Assembly (NCBI GenBank): GCA_963717115.1
Contig: CAVQVO010000009.1
Coordinates: 686,207 to 750,206, forward strand
Origin: JBBQUN01 sp963717115
Lineage (GTDB): Bacteria > Actinomycetota > Acidimicrobiia > Acidimicrobiales > SZUA-35
DNA length: 64,000 bases
Direction of reading: 5' to 3'
Both the position numbers and the translations under genes were made by a program. The notes beneath the pieces were generated by a model, which was not told the DNA's origin, did not search any database, and saw only the letters and a program-made list of their open reading frames with translations. Shown piece after piece: positions 1 through 10,856 of the stretch. The number at the start of each line of letters is the position of its first letter. Positions within the stretch are counted from its first letter, which is position 1.

Positions 1-105
1 CACCAGATGGAGACCCGACACGACGTCCGGCAACGCCTCGTCGAGCAGGTCGAGCAGGCGGTCGATCCGTTCGGCGACGTCGGGCGGGAGCGAGGGGGCG
101 TCCAT
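1..105 (-). CDS. Unidentified protein, N-terminal fragment
   Basis: An open frame reads leftwards out of the window from an ATG at 105 and gives 35 residues starting MDAPSLPPDVAERIDRLL, an acidic, leucine-rich helix. Codon use matches its neighbours. It is divergent from surE. The pattern (helix followed by a hydrophobic GLHLV) is compatible with the start of a small nucleotidyltransferase-type protein, but too little is visible to name it. Confidence 0.4.
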   Translation of the reverse strand, partial: MDAPSLPPDVAERIDRLLDLLDEALPDVVSGLHLV

Positions 106-266
106 GATCCGACCGTAACGGACTCCCATGCCGATGGCAGCGCGCCGCTCGGCCGATGGCGGCGCACCCCACGGGGTACGGGCGGGGCACCGGCCGGCAC
201 CGACGATCGTCCCTCGGCACGACGAAGGTCACCAAGAGTTCAACTCGTTGACACCGGGTGCGCCGG

Positions 267-272
267 TAGCGT
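267..272 (+). promoter_or_regulatory. Leaderless -10 box of surE
   Basis: TAGCGT matches the actinobacterial TANNNT -10 consensus and ends 7 nt before the ATG at 280. This is the geometry of a leaderless transcript. It is also the reason for choosing 280 rather than the long in-frame extension upstream. The same arrangement recurs before the genes at 5379, 15990 and 53935. Confidence 0.5.
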
Positions 273-279
273 TCCGGTC

Positions 280-1101
280 ATGCGACTCCTGCTGACCAAC
301 GACGACGGCATCGACTCCGTGGGCCTCCACGTCCTGGCCGAGGCCATGAAACCGTTCGGCGACGTCGTCATCGCCGCCCCCGATCGGGAGTACTCCGGGG
401 CCGGTGCGGCCATCGGGGCGCTCTGGTTGAACCGGCCCGAGGTGCATCGGATGCAGCTGCCCGGCTTCACCGAGGCCTGGTCGGTTTCGGGCCCGCCGGC
501 GCTCTGCGTGTTCTTCGCTCGCCTCGGCGCCTTCGGCCCGCCGCCCGACCTGGTGGTCTCGGGCATCAACCCCGGGGCCAACGTGGGCCGCTCGGTCTAC
601 CACTCCGGCACGGTCGGCGCCGCCCTCACCGCCCGCAACGGCGGCATCAACGGGGTGGCGGTGAGCCAATCGGTGACGGGGTTCGGAGCCGAGGGTCAGG
701 CCTGGGAAGACGCCATCGCCGGCCAGAAGTGGGAGACCGCCGCCGCCATCGCGGCCGAGGCCGTCGCCGCGATCATCGCCGATCCGCCGGCCGAGCCCTC
801 GGTGCTCAACATCAACGTCCCCGATCTCGAGCTCGATCAGATCACCACGCGCCGCTGGACCCGGGTCGGCAACGAGCCGCCTCGGGCCATGTCAACGGCG
901 GTGCTCACGCCCAAGATCGGCCACGACGGGAGCTTCCACGTCGACATGCAGTTCGGCGAGGAGCGGTCTCAGACCAGCGAGACCGACGTGGGCGCCATCA
1001 TGAACGACGAGGTCTCGCTGACCTGGCTCGGTCGCCTCGTCGCCGTCGACGGCGACACCGACGCCATCGACAAGCGGATCGATGCCCTGTTGACTCCCTG
1101 A
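280..1101 (+). CDS. surE: 5'/3'-nucleotidase SurE
   Basis: SurE hydrolyses nucleoside monophosphates in the cytoplasm using a divalent metal. The 273-aa product opens with the family signature MRLLLTNDDGID, whose N-D-D residues bind metal. It continues with APDREYSG (metal-site Ser) and SGINPGANVGRSVYHSGT, the conserved active-site loop with the metal-binding Asn. The length is normal for the family. The frame stays open upstream to base 7, but that part has low-complexity composition. The start at 280 sits 7 nt behind a -10 box and aligns with family N-termini. It is monocistronic, with the gcv riboswitch following. Confidence 0.93.
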   Translation: MRLLLTNDDGIDSVGLHVLAEAMKPFGDVVIAAPDREYSGAGAAIGALWLNRPEVHRMQLPGFTEAWSVSGPPALCVFFARLGAFGPPPDLVVSGINPGANVGRSVYHSGTVGAALTARNGGINGVAVSQSVTGFGAEGQAWEDAIAGQKWETAAAIAAEAVAAIIADPPAEPSVLNINVPDLELDQITTRRWTRVGNEPPRAMSTAVLTPKIGHDGSFHVDMQFGEERSQTSETDVGAIMNDEVSLTWLGRLVAVDGDTDAIDKRIDALLTP

Positions 1102-1139
1102 GTCGGGCGCCGTTGCGGTAGCCTCGTCATTGGCCTTAC

Positions 1140-1326
1140 AGGCACTCGGGAGAGTGGTCGGTTCGCCGGCCCGCCGAAGGAGCAACCGCCCCGGAAACTC
1201 TCAGGCACCGGTACCGAACGTCTTTGGCCACTCTGGAGAGCGTCGGCGGTCCCTCGGGACCATCCGGCCACCGAAGGAGCAAGTGGCTGCGGCCACCAAA
1301 CTCTCAGGTACCAACGACAGAGGGGG
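1140..1326 (+). promoter_or_regulatory. Tandem glycine riboswitch
   Basis: Two glycine aptamers lie in series upstream of gcvT. Aptamer 1 (about 1143-1222) has GGGAGAGT, then CGCCGAAGGAGCAA and AACTCTCAGGCA. Aptamer 2 (about 1228-1325) has CTGGAGAGC, CACCGAAGGAGCAA and AACTCTCAGGTA. The GGAGAG/CTCTCAGG P1 pairing and the CCGAAGGAGCAA core are diagnostic of the family. A possible -10 (TAGCCT, 1118-1123) lies upstream. In known members glycine binding switches the gcv operon on. The second aptamer ends about 30 nt before the gcvT start. Confidence 0.96.
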
Positions 1327-1356
1327 CACCCGTCGAACGACTGTCGAGGTGCGCCC

Positions 1357-2484
1357 GTGTCCGAACCGCCCGTCTCCGAACCGAGGCCCACGCCCCTGGC
1401 GGCACTCCACGCCGAGCGAGGCGGTCGCATGGTCGATTTCGCCGGCTGGTCGCTGCCCGTCCACTACGAGGGGGCCATCGCCGAGACCAATCAGGTGCGG
1501 CGTTCCGCCGGCCTGTTCGACGTCTCGCACATGGGGGTCGTCGATCTCATCGGCCCGGGGGTCGCGGCGGCGCTCGAGACGATCACCCCCGCGGGACTCA
1601 CGACGCTCGAGCCGGGCCGGATGCGTTACGCCCTCCTCACCAACACCGGCGGCGGGCTGATCGACGACATGATGGTCACCCGCCCGCTCACCGACGACGC
1701 CGGGGAGCACCTGGTCGTCGTCGTGAACGGCTCCCGCCGGTCGGTCGATCTCCCCCACCTCGAGGCGTCGCTGGACGGAATCGACGTGGCCCTCCGCGCC
1801 CCCTACGCACTGGTGGCCGTGCAGGGGCCCCGAGCGGTCGAGGCGCTGGCCCGTCTGGCCCCCGAGGTCGCGGCCATGGTGTTCATGGATGCCATCACCA
1901 TCTCGATCGACGGGGTCGAGATCGAGATCTCCCGTTCGGGCTACACCGGTGAGGACGGGTTCGAGCTCACGATTCCCGGCGAGGCCGCCGATCGGATCGC
2001 CCGCCTGCTCCTCGACCAACCCGAGGTCGAGCCGGCCGGTCTGGGCGCCCGAGATGCGCTGCGTCTCGAAGCCGGATTGTGCCTCTACGGCAACGACCTC
2101 GACGAAACGATCAGCCCCGTCGAGGCCGATCTCGTCTGGACGATGCCCAAGCGGCGTCGCGAAGCCGGGGACTTCCTGGGCTCGGAACGGATCCTGGCCG
2201 AGTTGGCCGACGGGCCGAGCCGGACCCGGGTCGGTCTGGCCCCCGAGGGCAAGCGACCGGTTCGCGACGGCGCCACGCTGCGCACCCTCGACGGCGAGAC
2301 GATCGGCATCGTGACCTCGGGCGGGTACGGGCCGACGGTCGAACGGCCCGTCGCCATGGGCTACGTGCCCCCCGAACGATCCACGGTCGGAACGACCCTG
2401 ATCGCCGATGTCCGAGGCAACGACGTCCCCTGCGTCGTCGCCGATCTGCCCTTCGCTCCCCATCGCTACGTCCGAGGTGTCTGA
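1357..2484 (+). CDS. gcvT: Glycine cleavage system T protein (aminomethyltransferase)
   Basis: GcvT transfers the methylene carbon from aminomethyl-lipoyl H protein to tetrahydrofolate and releases ammonia. The 375-aa product starts at GTG 1357. It shows the family N-terminus (RMVDFAGWSLPVHYEG), GLFDVSHMG, YTGEDGFEL and the C-terminal GYGPTVERPVAMGYV. It follows the glycine riboswitch and is separated by one base from gcvP, so the two are one operon. No gcvH lies between or beside them; the lipoyl carrier must be encoded elsewhere. Confidence 0.96.
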   Translation: MSEPPVSEPRPTPLAALHAERGGRMVDFAGWSLPVHYEGAIAETNQVRRSAGLFDVSHMGVVDLIGPGVAAALETITPAGLTTLEPGRMRYALLTNTGGGLIDDMMVTRPLTDDAGEHLVVVVNGSRRSVDLPHLEASLDGIDVALRAPYALVAVQGPRAVEALARLAPEVAAMVFMDAITISIDGVEIEISRSGYTGEDGFELTIPGEAADRIARLLLDQPEVEPAGLGARDALRLEAGLCLYGNDLDETISPVEADLVWTMPKRRREAGDFLGSERILAELADGPSRTRVGLAPEGKRPVRDGATLRTLDGETIGIVTSGGYGPTVERPVAMGYVPPERSTVGTTLIADVRGNDVPCVVADLPFAPHRYVRGV

Positions 2485-2485
2485 C

Positions 2486-5347
<2,862 letters not shown>

Positions 5348-5365
5348 GCCCACCGGAGTTGGAAC

Positions 5366-5371
5366 TAGGGT
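5366..5371 (+). promoter_or_regulatory. Leaderless -10 box (TAGGGT)
   Basis: TAGGGT ends 7 nt before the ATG at 5379, in the short gap after gcvP. It suggests that the downstream lactonase-like gene has its own leaderless promoter rather than relying only on readthrough from gcv. Confidence 0.45.
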
Positions 5372-5378
5372 CGCGGCC

Positions 5379-6206
5379 ATGAGCGACCTCGAGATGCTGG
5401 CATCGGGTTACGGACTGGTGGAAGGCCCACGGGCCGACGATCGGGGCAACCTCTACTTCTCCGACGTCCACGGCGGCGGCGTCCACCGTCGGCGACCCGA
5501 CGGGACCATCGAGACGGTCATCCCGAAACGTCGGGGCGTCGGCGGCATCGCCCTGCACGCCGACGGCGGGCTGGTCGTTTCGGGGCGCAACATCTGCCAT
5601 GTGCTCGACGGCGAGACCCGGATCGTGTTCGCCCCGGATGCACCCGGGCTCAACGACCTCATCGTGGATCGCGACGGCGCCGTGATCTGCGGGACGATGC
5701 GTTCCGATCCGTTCTCGACCGACGGGCCCCGCACCACGGGGGAATGCTGGCGGGTCCCGGCCGACGGCGAGGCGAACGAGCTCTACGACGACATCGCGCT
5801 CACGAACGGCATCGGCTTCTCGCCCGACGGCACGATCCTGTACCACGCCGACACGACCCGGGGCGTGTGGGCCCACGACTACGCCGACGGCGTGGCGAGC
5901 GGGCGACGCCTCTTCGCCGCCGACGGCCTGATGCCCGATGGTCTGGCCATCGACGAGGCGGGCACGGTCTGGGTGGCCGACGTCTCCGGATCGGGCTCGG
6001 TCCGAGGCTACGACCCGTCGGGCACCGAGGTCGGCCGCATTGCCGTTCCGGCGCGCATGGTGACGAGCGTGAGCTTCGGCGGGATCGACCGCCGAGACCT
6101 CTACATCGTCACCGGCGACAACACCGACGACCCCGAACGGCGAGGCACGATCTTCCACACCCGGGCCGAGGTGCCCGGCGTCCCGATTCCGATGGCCCGC
6201 GTCTGA
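5379..6206 (+). CDS. SMP-30/gluconolactonase/LRE family protein
   Basis: This 275-aa six-bladed beta-propeller is of the SMP-30/gluconolactonase family, typically a metal-dependent sugar lactonase. Visible signatures are the early acid EGPRADDRGNLYFSDV (metal-ligand Glu), LNDLIVDRDG, LTNGIGFSPDG with the metal-site Asn, and LMPDGLAIDEAGTVWVAD with the catalytic-type Asp. There is no signal peptide, so it should be cytoplasmic. The substrate is not predictable from sequence. It follows gcvP by 31 nt but has its own -10 box. Confidence 0.85.
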   Translation: MSDLEMLASGYGLVEGPRADDRGNLYFSDVHGGGVHRRRPDGTIETVIPKRRGVGGIALHADGGLVVSGRNICHVLDGETRIVFAPDAPGLNDLIVDRDGAVICGTMRSDPFSTDGPRTTGECWRVPADGEANELYDDIALTNGIGFSPDGTILYHADTTRGVWAHDYADGVASGRRLFAADGLMPDGLAIDEAGTVWVADVSGSGSVRGYDPSGTEVGRIAVPARMVTSVSFGGIDRRDLYIVTGDNTDDPERRGTIFHTRAEVPGVPIPMARV

Positions 6207-6212
6207 GCGAGT

Positions 6213-6590
6213 TCAGTTCGGAACGACGCGGAACGCACGGGCCAGGAGCGGCGAGGCCGCGTCGAGGGCCTCTTGCGGCGGCATCGGGTGCGCCTGTCGG
6301 CCGAACTCGAAGCCATGATCGCTCGATCGGCGGCGCGGTGGCCGGGTCCCGGCCGTCGCGGTGACCACGGGCGCCTCGGTCTCCCAACCGTCGGGCTGGG
6401 TCGGGGTGCGCAGATCGACGAGCGACCATCCGACGGGAGCGGTCCGGGTGCGAGCGTGCCCCGAGCACAGCGGGATCCCCTCGAACGAGTCGGTGAGATC
6501 GACCAGATGGACCTCTGCTCGTTCGTTCTTGAATTGCATGCTCGCAATCGCTTCGATTCCACAGCCCAGTCGAGCACAGCGCAAACCCAT
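6213..6590 (-). CDS. DUF3499 family protein
   Basis: A 125-aa protein of an actinobacterial family of unknown function. The N-terminus has the family zinc-ribbon-like pattern RCARLGCGIEAIAS, then PLCSGHARTRTAPVGWSLVDLR, i.e. a CxxxxC pair followed by C and H that could bind a metal ion, then a variable Pro/Arg-rich tail. The ATG at 6590 is chosen because the signature begins directly after it; the open frame reaches far upstream without homologous content. It is convergent with the SMP-30 gene (6-base gap) and divergent from xdhC. Confidence 0.75.
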   Translation of the reverse strand: MGLRCARLGCGIEAIASMQFKNERAEVHLVDLTDSFEGIPLCSGHARTRTAPVGWSLVDLRTPTQPDGWETEAPVVTATAGTRPPRRRSSDHGFEFGRQAHPMPPQEALDAASPLLARAFRVVPN

Positions 6591-6704
6591 GACCGACGAA
6601 GGTAGCCGCTTCGTCTCCGAGATGGGTGGACGACTCGGCGCCGACCACTCCGCCCCCACCCCCGACCGGACGACGACGGTGGTCTGTCGGATCCGTCGCG
6701 GTTC

Positions 6705-6717
6705 TGTCACAGTGACA
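6705..6717. promoter_or_regulatory. Palindrome TGTCACAGTGACA before xdhC
   Basis: A perfect 5-3-5 inverted repeat ends 2 nt before the xdhC start codon. It looks like a dimeric regulator site overlapping the translation or transcription start. Similar GTGTCACAC palindromes lie upstream of the HIT gene and of both DUF222/HNH genes. Confidence 0.4.
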
Positions 6718-6719
6718 CC

Positions 6720-7709
6720 ATGGACTCGATCGTGCTCCCGTTCCTCCGCCATGCCGAGCGACCCGACGGCGTCTCGCTGGTCCGGATCGTCTCGCTCGCC
6801 GGTTTCGGTCTGCGAAGCGGATCCGACGGCGCGCTCGTCGGGCCGTCGGGAGTCGACGGCTCGCTGCTCGGCGGGCTGCTCGACGACGCCGTGATCGAGG
6901 CCCATGCCGCCGCTCCCTCCGAGCGAACCGTGATCCGGACCAAGATCACCGACCAGGTCGCCGACGCCGCGGGGATGGTCTGCGGCGGCAGCGCCCGCCT
7001 CCTGATCAGTCCCCTGGCCGACCTCCCCCCGCTCCTCGGCCACGCCATCGACACCGCCGAACCGGTGGCCGTCGTCACCGTCATCCCCCACGGAGGAGAC
7101 CTCGTGGTGACCCGCCGGGCCACCGACGGTGCCGTCTGCGACGATGCCGACCGGAATGCGGCGGCGATCGAACTCGCCCGTCGGGCGCTCGACGAGGGTG
7201 TCTCGGCCAGCACGTTGCACCAGGTCGAGGGCGAGGAGCTCGTCGTCTCGGTGATCGTGCCGGCGGCCCGGGCGCTGATCGTCGGCAACGGGGCGATGGC
7301 CGACGCCATCGCCGCCCAGGGAGCGCTGCTCGGTTGGGCCACCACCATCGACGAATCGCCCGAGGTCGGGCTCGACTTCCTGGCGTCGGCCGGACCGGCC
7401 GACGCGCTGATCGTCCTGACCCACGATCCCGAACTCGACACCCCCTTGTTGTCGGCGGCGCTCCACTCCTCGCTCGGGTATCTCGGGGCCATGGGCTCGC
7501 GCGGCACCCAGACCAATCGCCGGAAACGGCTGCAGGCCCTCGGCCACGACGCCTCCTCGTTCGACCGGATCCACGGTCCGGTCGGGCTCGACCTCGGGTC
7601 CCGAACACCGGCCGAGACCGCCGTGGCCATCGCCGCCGAATACCTGGTCGTGCGTTCGGGCCGGCGCCCGGTCTCCCTCACCGAGACGGCCGGGCCCATC
7701 AACGGTTGA
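6720..7709 (+). CDS. XdhC/CoxI family molybdenum-enzyme accessory protein
   Basis: XdhC proteins bind molybdenum cofactor, help its sulfuration and insert it into xanthine-dehydrogenase/CO-dehydrogenase-type hydroxylases. The 329-aa product has the N-terminal XdhC/CoxI motif AAGMVCGGSARLLI with its conserved Cys, and a C-terminal Rossmann domain (VIVPAARALIVGNGAMA) ending in the family motif YLGAMGSRGTQTNRRKRL then IHGPVGLDLGSRTPAETAVAI. No molybdenum hydroxylase subunit is present in the window, so its client lies elsewhere. A palindrome touches its start codon. Confidence 0.85.
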   Translation: MDSIVLPFLRHAERPDGVSLVRIVSLAGFGLRSGSDGALVGPSGVDGSLLGGLLDDAVIEAHAAAPSERTVIRTKITDQVADAAGMVCGGSARLLISPLADLPPLLGHAIDTAEPVAVVTVIPHGGDLVVTRRATDGAVCDDADRNAAAIELARRALDEGVSASTLHQVEGEELVVSVIVPAARALIVGNGAMADAIAAQGALLGWATTIDESPEVGLDFLASAGPADALIVLTHDPELDTPLLSAALHSSLGYLGAMGSRGTQTNRRKRLQALGHDASSFDRIHGPVGLDLGSRTPAETAVAIAAEYLVVRSGRRPVSLTETAGPING

Positions 7710-7819
7710 GACACGGCCGGACCCCGTCGGGCCGGTTGGGCAAACCTTCCGGTTTCGCCGCCGGCGCCGCCTGGGGGATCATGGGTACCTCCCCAACGGG
7801 CGAAAGAGCGACGACATCC

Positions 7820-8783
7820 ATGCCAACTCCGACCGAGGCGATCACCGCCCCGCCATCCATCGCCGCCGGCCCCGTGCCCGAGATGACGCCGTACGGCGCC
7901 CGCTACGAGGCACCGGCGGGGATCGGCCCCCGGGTTCGAGCGGCCGGACTCGCGGCGATCCGGCGCTACGGCATGGCAACGGCCCCACTCCGGATCGGTC
8001 CCGACTACCTCGTCATCGGCGCCAAACGGGGCGGCACCACCTCGCTCGCCCGCTACCTCCTCCGCCATCCCGACGTCCGTCCGCTCTTCCCCGCCCGAGA
8101 GACCCGGAAGGGCACCTACTTCTTCGACGTGAACTACGAACGCGGCGCCGCCTGGTATCGGTCCCATTTCCCGACCCAGGCCGCCCATGCCCGACGTCGC
8201 GCCGCATCCGATCACCCCGTCCTGATCGGCGAGGCGACCCCGTACTACCTCTACCATCCCCACGCGCCGGTCCGGGCCCGGGGCCTGGCACCCGACGCCA
8301 AGATCATCGTGCTGCTGCGTGACCCCGTCGCACGAGCCCACAGCCACTGGGTGGAACGAACCCGGAACGGGGTCGAGACGCTCGGCTTCGCCGAGGCCAT
8401 CGAGGCCGAGTCCTGGCGCCTCGAGGGCGAGGAGGCGCGGATGCTGGCCGACCCCTCGTACCTCAGCTTCGCCCACCAGCACTTCTCCTACCTCGACCAG
8501 GGCCGCTATGCCCGCGGCCTGCGCCGCTGGATGGCCGCCTATCCCCGAAGGCCGGATCCTGACCCTGCGGTCCGAGGACTTCTACGCCGACCCGGCGGGG
8601 ATCTACGCCCAGACACTCGACTTCCTGGGTCTGCAGCCCTTCGAGCTCGATGCCTTCAAGGCCTGGAACCAGAAACCGAAGGAGACGATCGACCCGGCAC
8701 TGGTGACTGCGCTGCGGGAGCGGCTCGCTCCCGACGTGGCCGAGCTCGAACGGTTGCTCGGGCGATCCATGCAGTGGTCATGA
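7820..8783 (+). pseudogene. Sulfotransferase family protein, frameshifted
   Basis: The product is a PAPS-dependent sulfotransferase: the 5'-phosphosulfate loop is GAKRGGTTSLARYLLRHP and the 3'-phosphate region is IIVLLRDPVARAHSHWVERT. The frame that codes for this breaks at a CCCC run (8543-8546). With three Cs it would continue as PEGRILTLRSEDFYADP and end at the TGA at 8781-8783, giving about 320 aa, a normal length. As read, the frame instead runs on into the next gene. ATG 7781 (after GGGGGA) is an alternative start. A true mutation or an assembly error are equally possible. Confidence 0.7.
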
Positions 8784-9736
8784 GTCCCGGCCATTCGGGA
8801 CGTCAGCGCATCCTGTTCATCGGAGGACTCGGCCGTTCCGGGAGCACCCTCGTCGAGAAGCTCCTCAACGAACTGCCCGGAACGTGGGCCGTCGGTGAGA
8901 CGATCCATCTGTGGGAACGCGGGGTCCGGGACAACGAACGTTGCGGTTGCGGCGAAGCGTTCGATCGGTGCCCTCACTGGCGCGCCGTCGGCGAGGAGGC
9001 CTTCGGGGGTTGGCAGCACGTCAACCTCGACCGGATCATCGGCCAGCGCTGGTCGGTCGATCGAAGCCGACGCCTCCCGCAGATCATGGCCCGTCGGCGC
9101 ACCGGCAACAGCAGCGCCGACCAGCGCGAGTACCTGGAACACCTCCGGGCGGTCCTGCTCGCCGGCGCCCGGGTGGCCGGGCACCCACCGGTGCTCCTCG
9201 AGTCGAGCAAACACCTGTCGACGGCCGGTCTCCTCTCGCTCGATCCGGCATTCGACGTCCGGGTGCTGCATCTCGTTCGTGATCCCCGAGGGGTCGCCTA
9301 CTCCTGGACCAAGGACGTCGCCCGACCCGAGGCCGGACCCGACGCCAGGATGCCGACCTACCGACCCGAGCGCACGGCCCTGCGCTGGGTCACCGACAAC
9401 CTGGGTTTCCGTCTCCTGGGTCGACTCGGGGTTCCGACCATGACCCTGCGCTACGAGGACTTCCTCGAGCGGCCATCGGCCATCCTCGCCGAGATCGCCC
9501 GATTCGCCGGACTCGACCTCGAGCCCGAGGCACGATCCTTCCTGTCCGGCCGTCAGGCCTCGCTCCGGACCCCGATGCACTCGATCGCCGGAAACCCGCT
9601 CCGCTTCGGCGGTGCCGACCTGACCCTCCGCGTCGACAACGCCTGGAAGACCGATCTCGACCGGCGCTCCCGTGTGGTCGTGACGGCCATCACGGCACCG
9701 GTCCTCCGCCGCTTCGGCTACTCGATCCGGGGCTGA
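8780..9736 (+). CDS. Sulfotransferase family protein
   Basis: A 318-aa sulfotransferase starting at an ATG that overlaps the preceding gene's stop as ATGA. The PAPS-binding 5' loop is FIGGLGRSGSTLVEKLL and the 3' motif is VLHLVRDPRGVAYSWTKDV. A CGCGEAFDRCPHW cluster of three Cys after the first domain is typical of this bacterial subgroup. There is no signal peptide. The acceptor (lipid, glycan or small molecule) cannot be predicted. The tandem arrangement with a related gene suggests two steps of one sulfation pathway. Its end overlaps the convergent alkyltransferase-like gene by 19 bases. Confidence 0.85.
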   Translation: MSPGHSGRQRILFIGGLGRSGSTLVEKLLNELPGTWAVGETIHLWERGVRDNERCGCGEAFDRCPHWRAVGEEAFGGWQHVNLDRIIGQRWSVDRSRRLPQIMARRRTGNSSADQREYLEHLRAVLLAGARVAGHPPVLLESSKHLSTAGLLSLDPAFDVRVLHLVRDPRGVAYSWTKDVARPEAGPDARMPTYRPERTALRWVTDNLGFRLLGRLGVPTMTLRYEDFLERPSAILAEIARFAGLDLEPEARSFLSGRQASLRTPMHSIAGNPLRFGGADLTLRVDNAWKTDLDRRSRVVVTAITAPVLRRFGYSIRG

Positions 9737-10020
9737 ACCCGGCCGTTGGCGGTGGCCACGCCTTCGGCTTCGAGTCGTCGGGCATGCTCGGCCGACCCGT
9801 GCGGGATGAGCCGCCCACCGGCGGTGACCACCCGCCACCAGGGCAGTCCGTCATGGCGACGCAGGACCCCGCCGACGGCGCGGGCCGCCCCCGGGAATCC
9901 GGCTTCGGCCGCCACCTCGCCGTAGCTCAGGACGTCGCCCGGTTGCGTCGAGACGAGCACGGCGATGACGGCTCGTTCGAACGGCGTCGGATCGCCGTGG
10001 GAAGCGTCAGCGGACGGCAC
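9718..10020 (-). CDS. Alkyltransferase-like protein (MGMT DNA-binding domain)
   Basis: A 100-aa protein consisting only of the DNA-binding domain of O6-alkylguanine alkyltransferases: FERAVIAVLVSTQPGDVLSYGEVAAEAG, then ARAVGGVLRR, the helix-turn-helix and recognition-arginine region. In true MGMT the active site reads PCHR; here it is PWWRVV, so the acceptor Cys is Trp. That is the mark of ATL proteins, which flag alkylated bases for nucleotide-excision repair instead of repairing them. The second Trp in place of His is unusual. It overlaps the upstream HD gene by 14 nt (same operon). Confidence 0.85.
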   Translation of the reverse strand: MPSADASHGDPTPFERAVIAVLVSTQPGDVLSYGEVAAEAGFPGAARAVGGVLRRHDGLPWWRVVTAGGRLIPHGSAEHARRLEAEGVATANGRVQPRIE

Positions 10021-10801
10021 CGGTCTCGGCCGTCCGTTCGGCCCACCAGTCCCGGAGCCGTCGTTCGACCTCGTCGGGATCGAGCTCGCCCTCGCCGCGC
10101 TTGAGATCGAGCAGGAACCCGAGAGCCTGCCCGACGGCGGGGCCGGCGGGAAGGTCGAGCAGTTCCATCACCGCACGACCGTCGAGCTGCGGCCGTTCCG
10201 CTGCCTCTCGGGCCTCGGTGGCGAGGCGCAGCACGCGACGTTCGAGATCGTCGATGAGCTCGTGGAGCCGGGCTTCCTTCGATCGATTCCTGGTGGTGCA
10301 GTCGGCCCGAACCAGTTCGTTGAGCAGGCCCAGCAGGTGCCCGGCGTCTCGGGCATAGCGTCGCACGGCGGCATCGGACCAACCGTCGCCGTAGCCCTTG
10401 AACCGACCCGACAGACGGACCAGTTCGGCGACGTCGCGGACCGTCTCGGGGTCGTAGTCGAGGTCGCGGAGACGACGCTTGGTCATCTTGGCGCCAACCG
10501 CTTCGTGGTGGCGGAAGGTGACGCCCCCGTGGTCGAACGATCGGGTCGCCGGTTTCCCGATGTCGTGGAACAGCGCAGCCAGACGGAGGGTCAGGTCGGC
10601 ACGGGTCTTCGCCGTGACGGCGACGGTGTGCGCCAGGACGTCCTTGTGGCGGTGGATCGGATCCTGCTCGAGTTGGAGGGCCGAGAGTTCCGGAACGACG
10701 AGGTCGGCGTCGCCGGACTCGTAGAGCTCCCAGAGCGCGTCGGTGGGATCGGGCTCGAGCAGCACGGCATTCAGTCGGTGACGACGATCCTCGGGACTCA
10801 C
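10007..10801 (-). CDS. HD-domain protein related to the C-terminal half of CCA-adding enzymes
   Basis: The 264-aa product holds an HD phosphohydrolase core: HRHKDVLAHTV, LAALFHDIGKPATR (the HD pair), FRHHEAVGAKM and a later conserved Asp/Arg helix. The arrangement with RLRDLDYDPETV and LVRADCTTRN matches the HD and tail regions of actinobacterial tRNA nucleotidyltransferases, but the N-terminal nucleotidyltransferase head is missing. It may be a stand-alone phosphodiesterase/phosphatase. It starts at GTG 10801 and is followed by the ATL gene with overlap. Confidence 0.75.
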   Translation of the reverse strand: MSPEDRRHRLNAVLLEPDPTDALWELYESGDADLVVPELSALQLEQDPIHRHKDVLAHTVAVTAKTRADLTLRLAALFHDIGKPATRSFDHGGVTFRHHEAVGAKMTKRRLRDLDYDPETVRDVAELVRLSGRFKGYGDGWSDAAVRRYARDAGHLLGLLNELVRADCTTRNRSKEARLHELIDDLERRVLRLATEAREAAERPQLDGRAVMELLDLPAGPAVGQALGFLLDLKRGEGELDPDEVERRLRDWWAERTAETGAVR

Positions 10802-10856
10802 GGCTCCACGACTATCACGGTCCGAGACGATTGCCTACCGGATTGTCGGGAGCGAC

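Noticed and set aside
7334..9736. A single 800-aa double sulfotransferase
   Set aside because: The junction residues between 8546 and 8780 are nonsense in this frame, whereas the other frame continues the first enzyme to a proper stop that overlaps the second gene's ATG.
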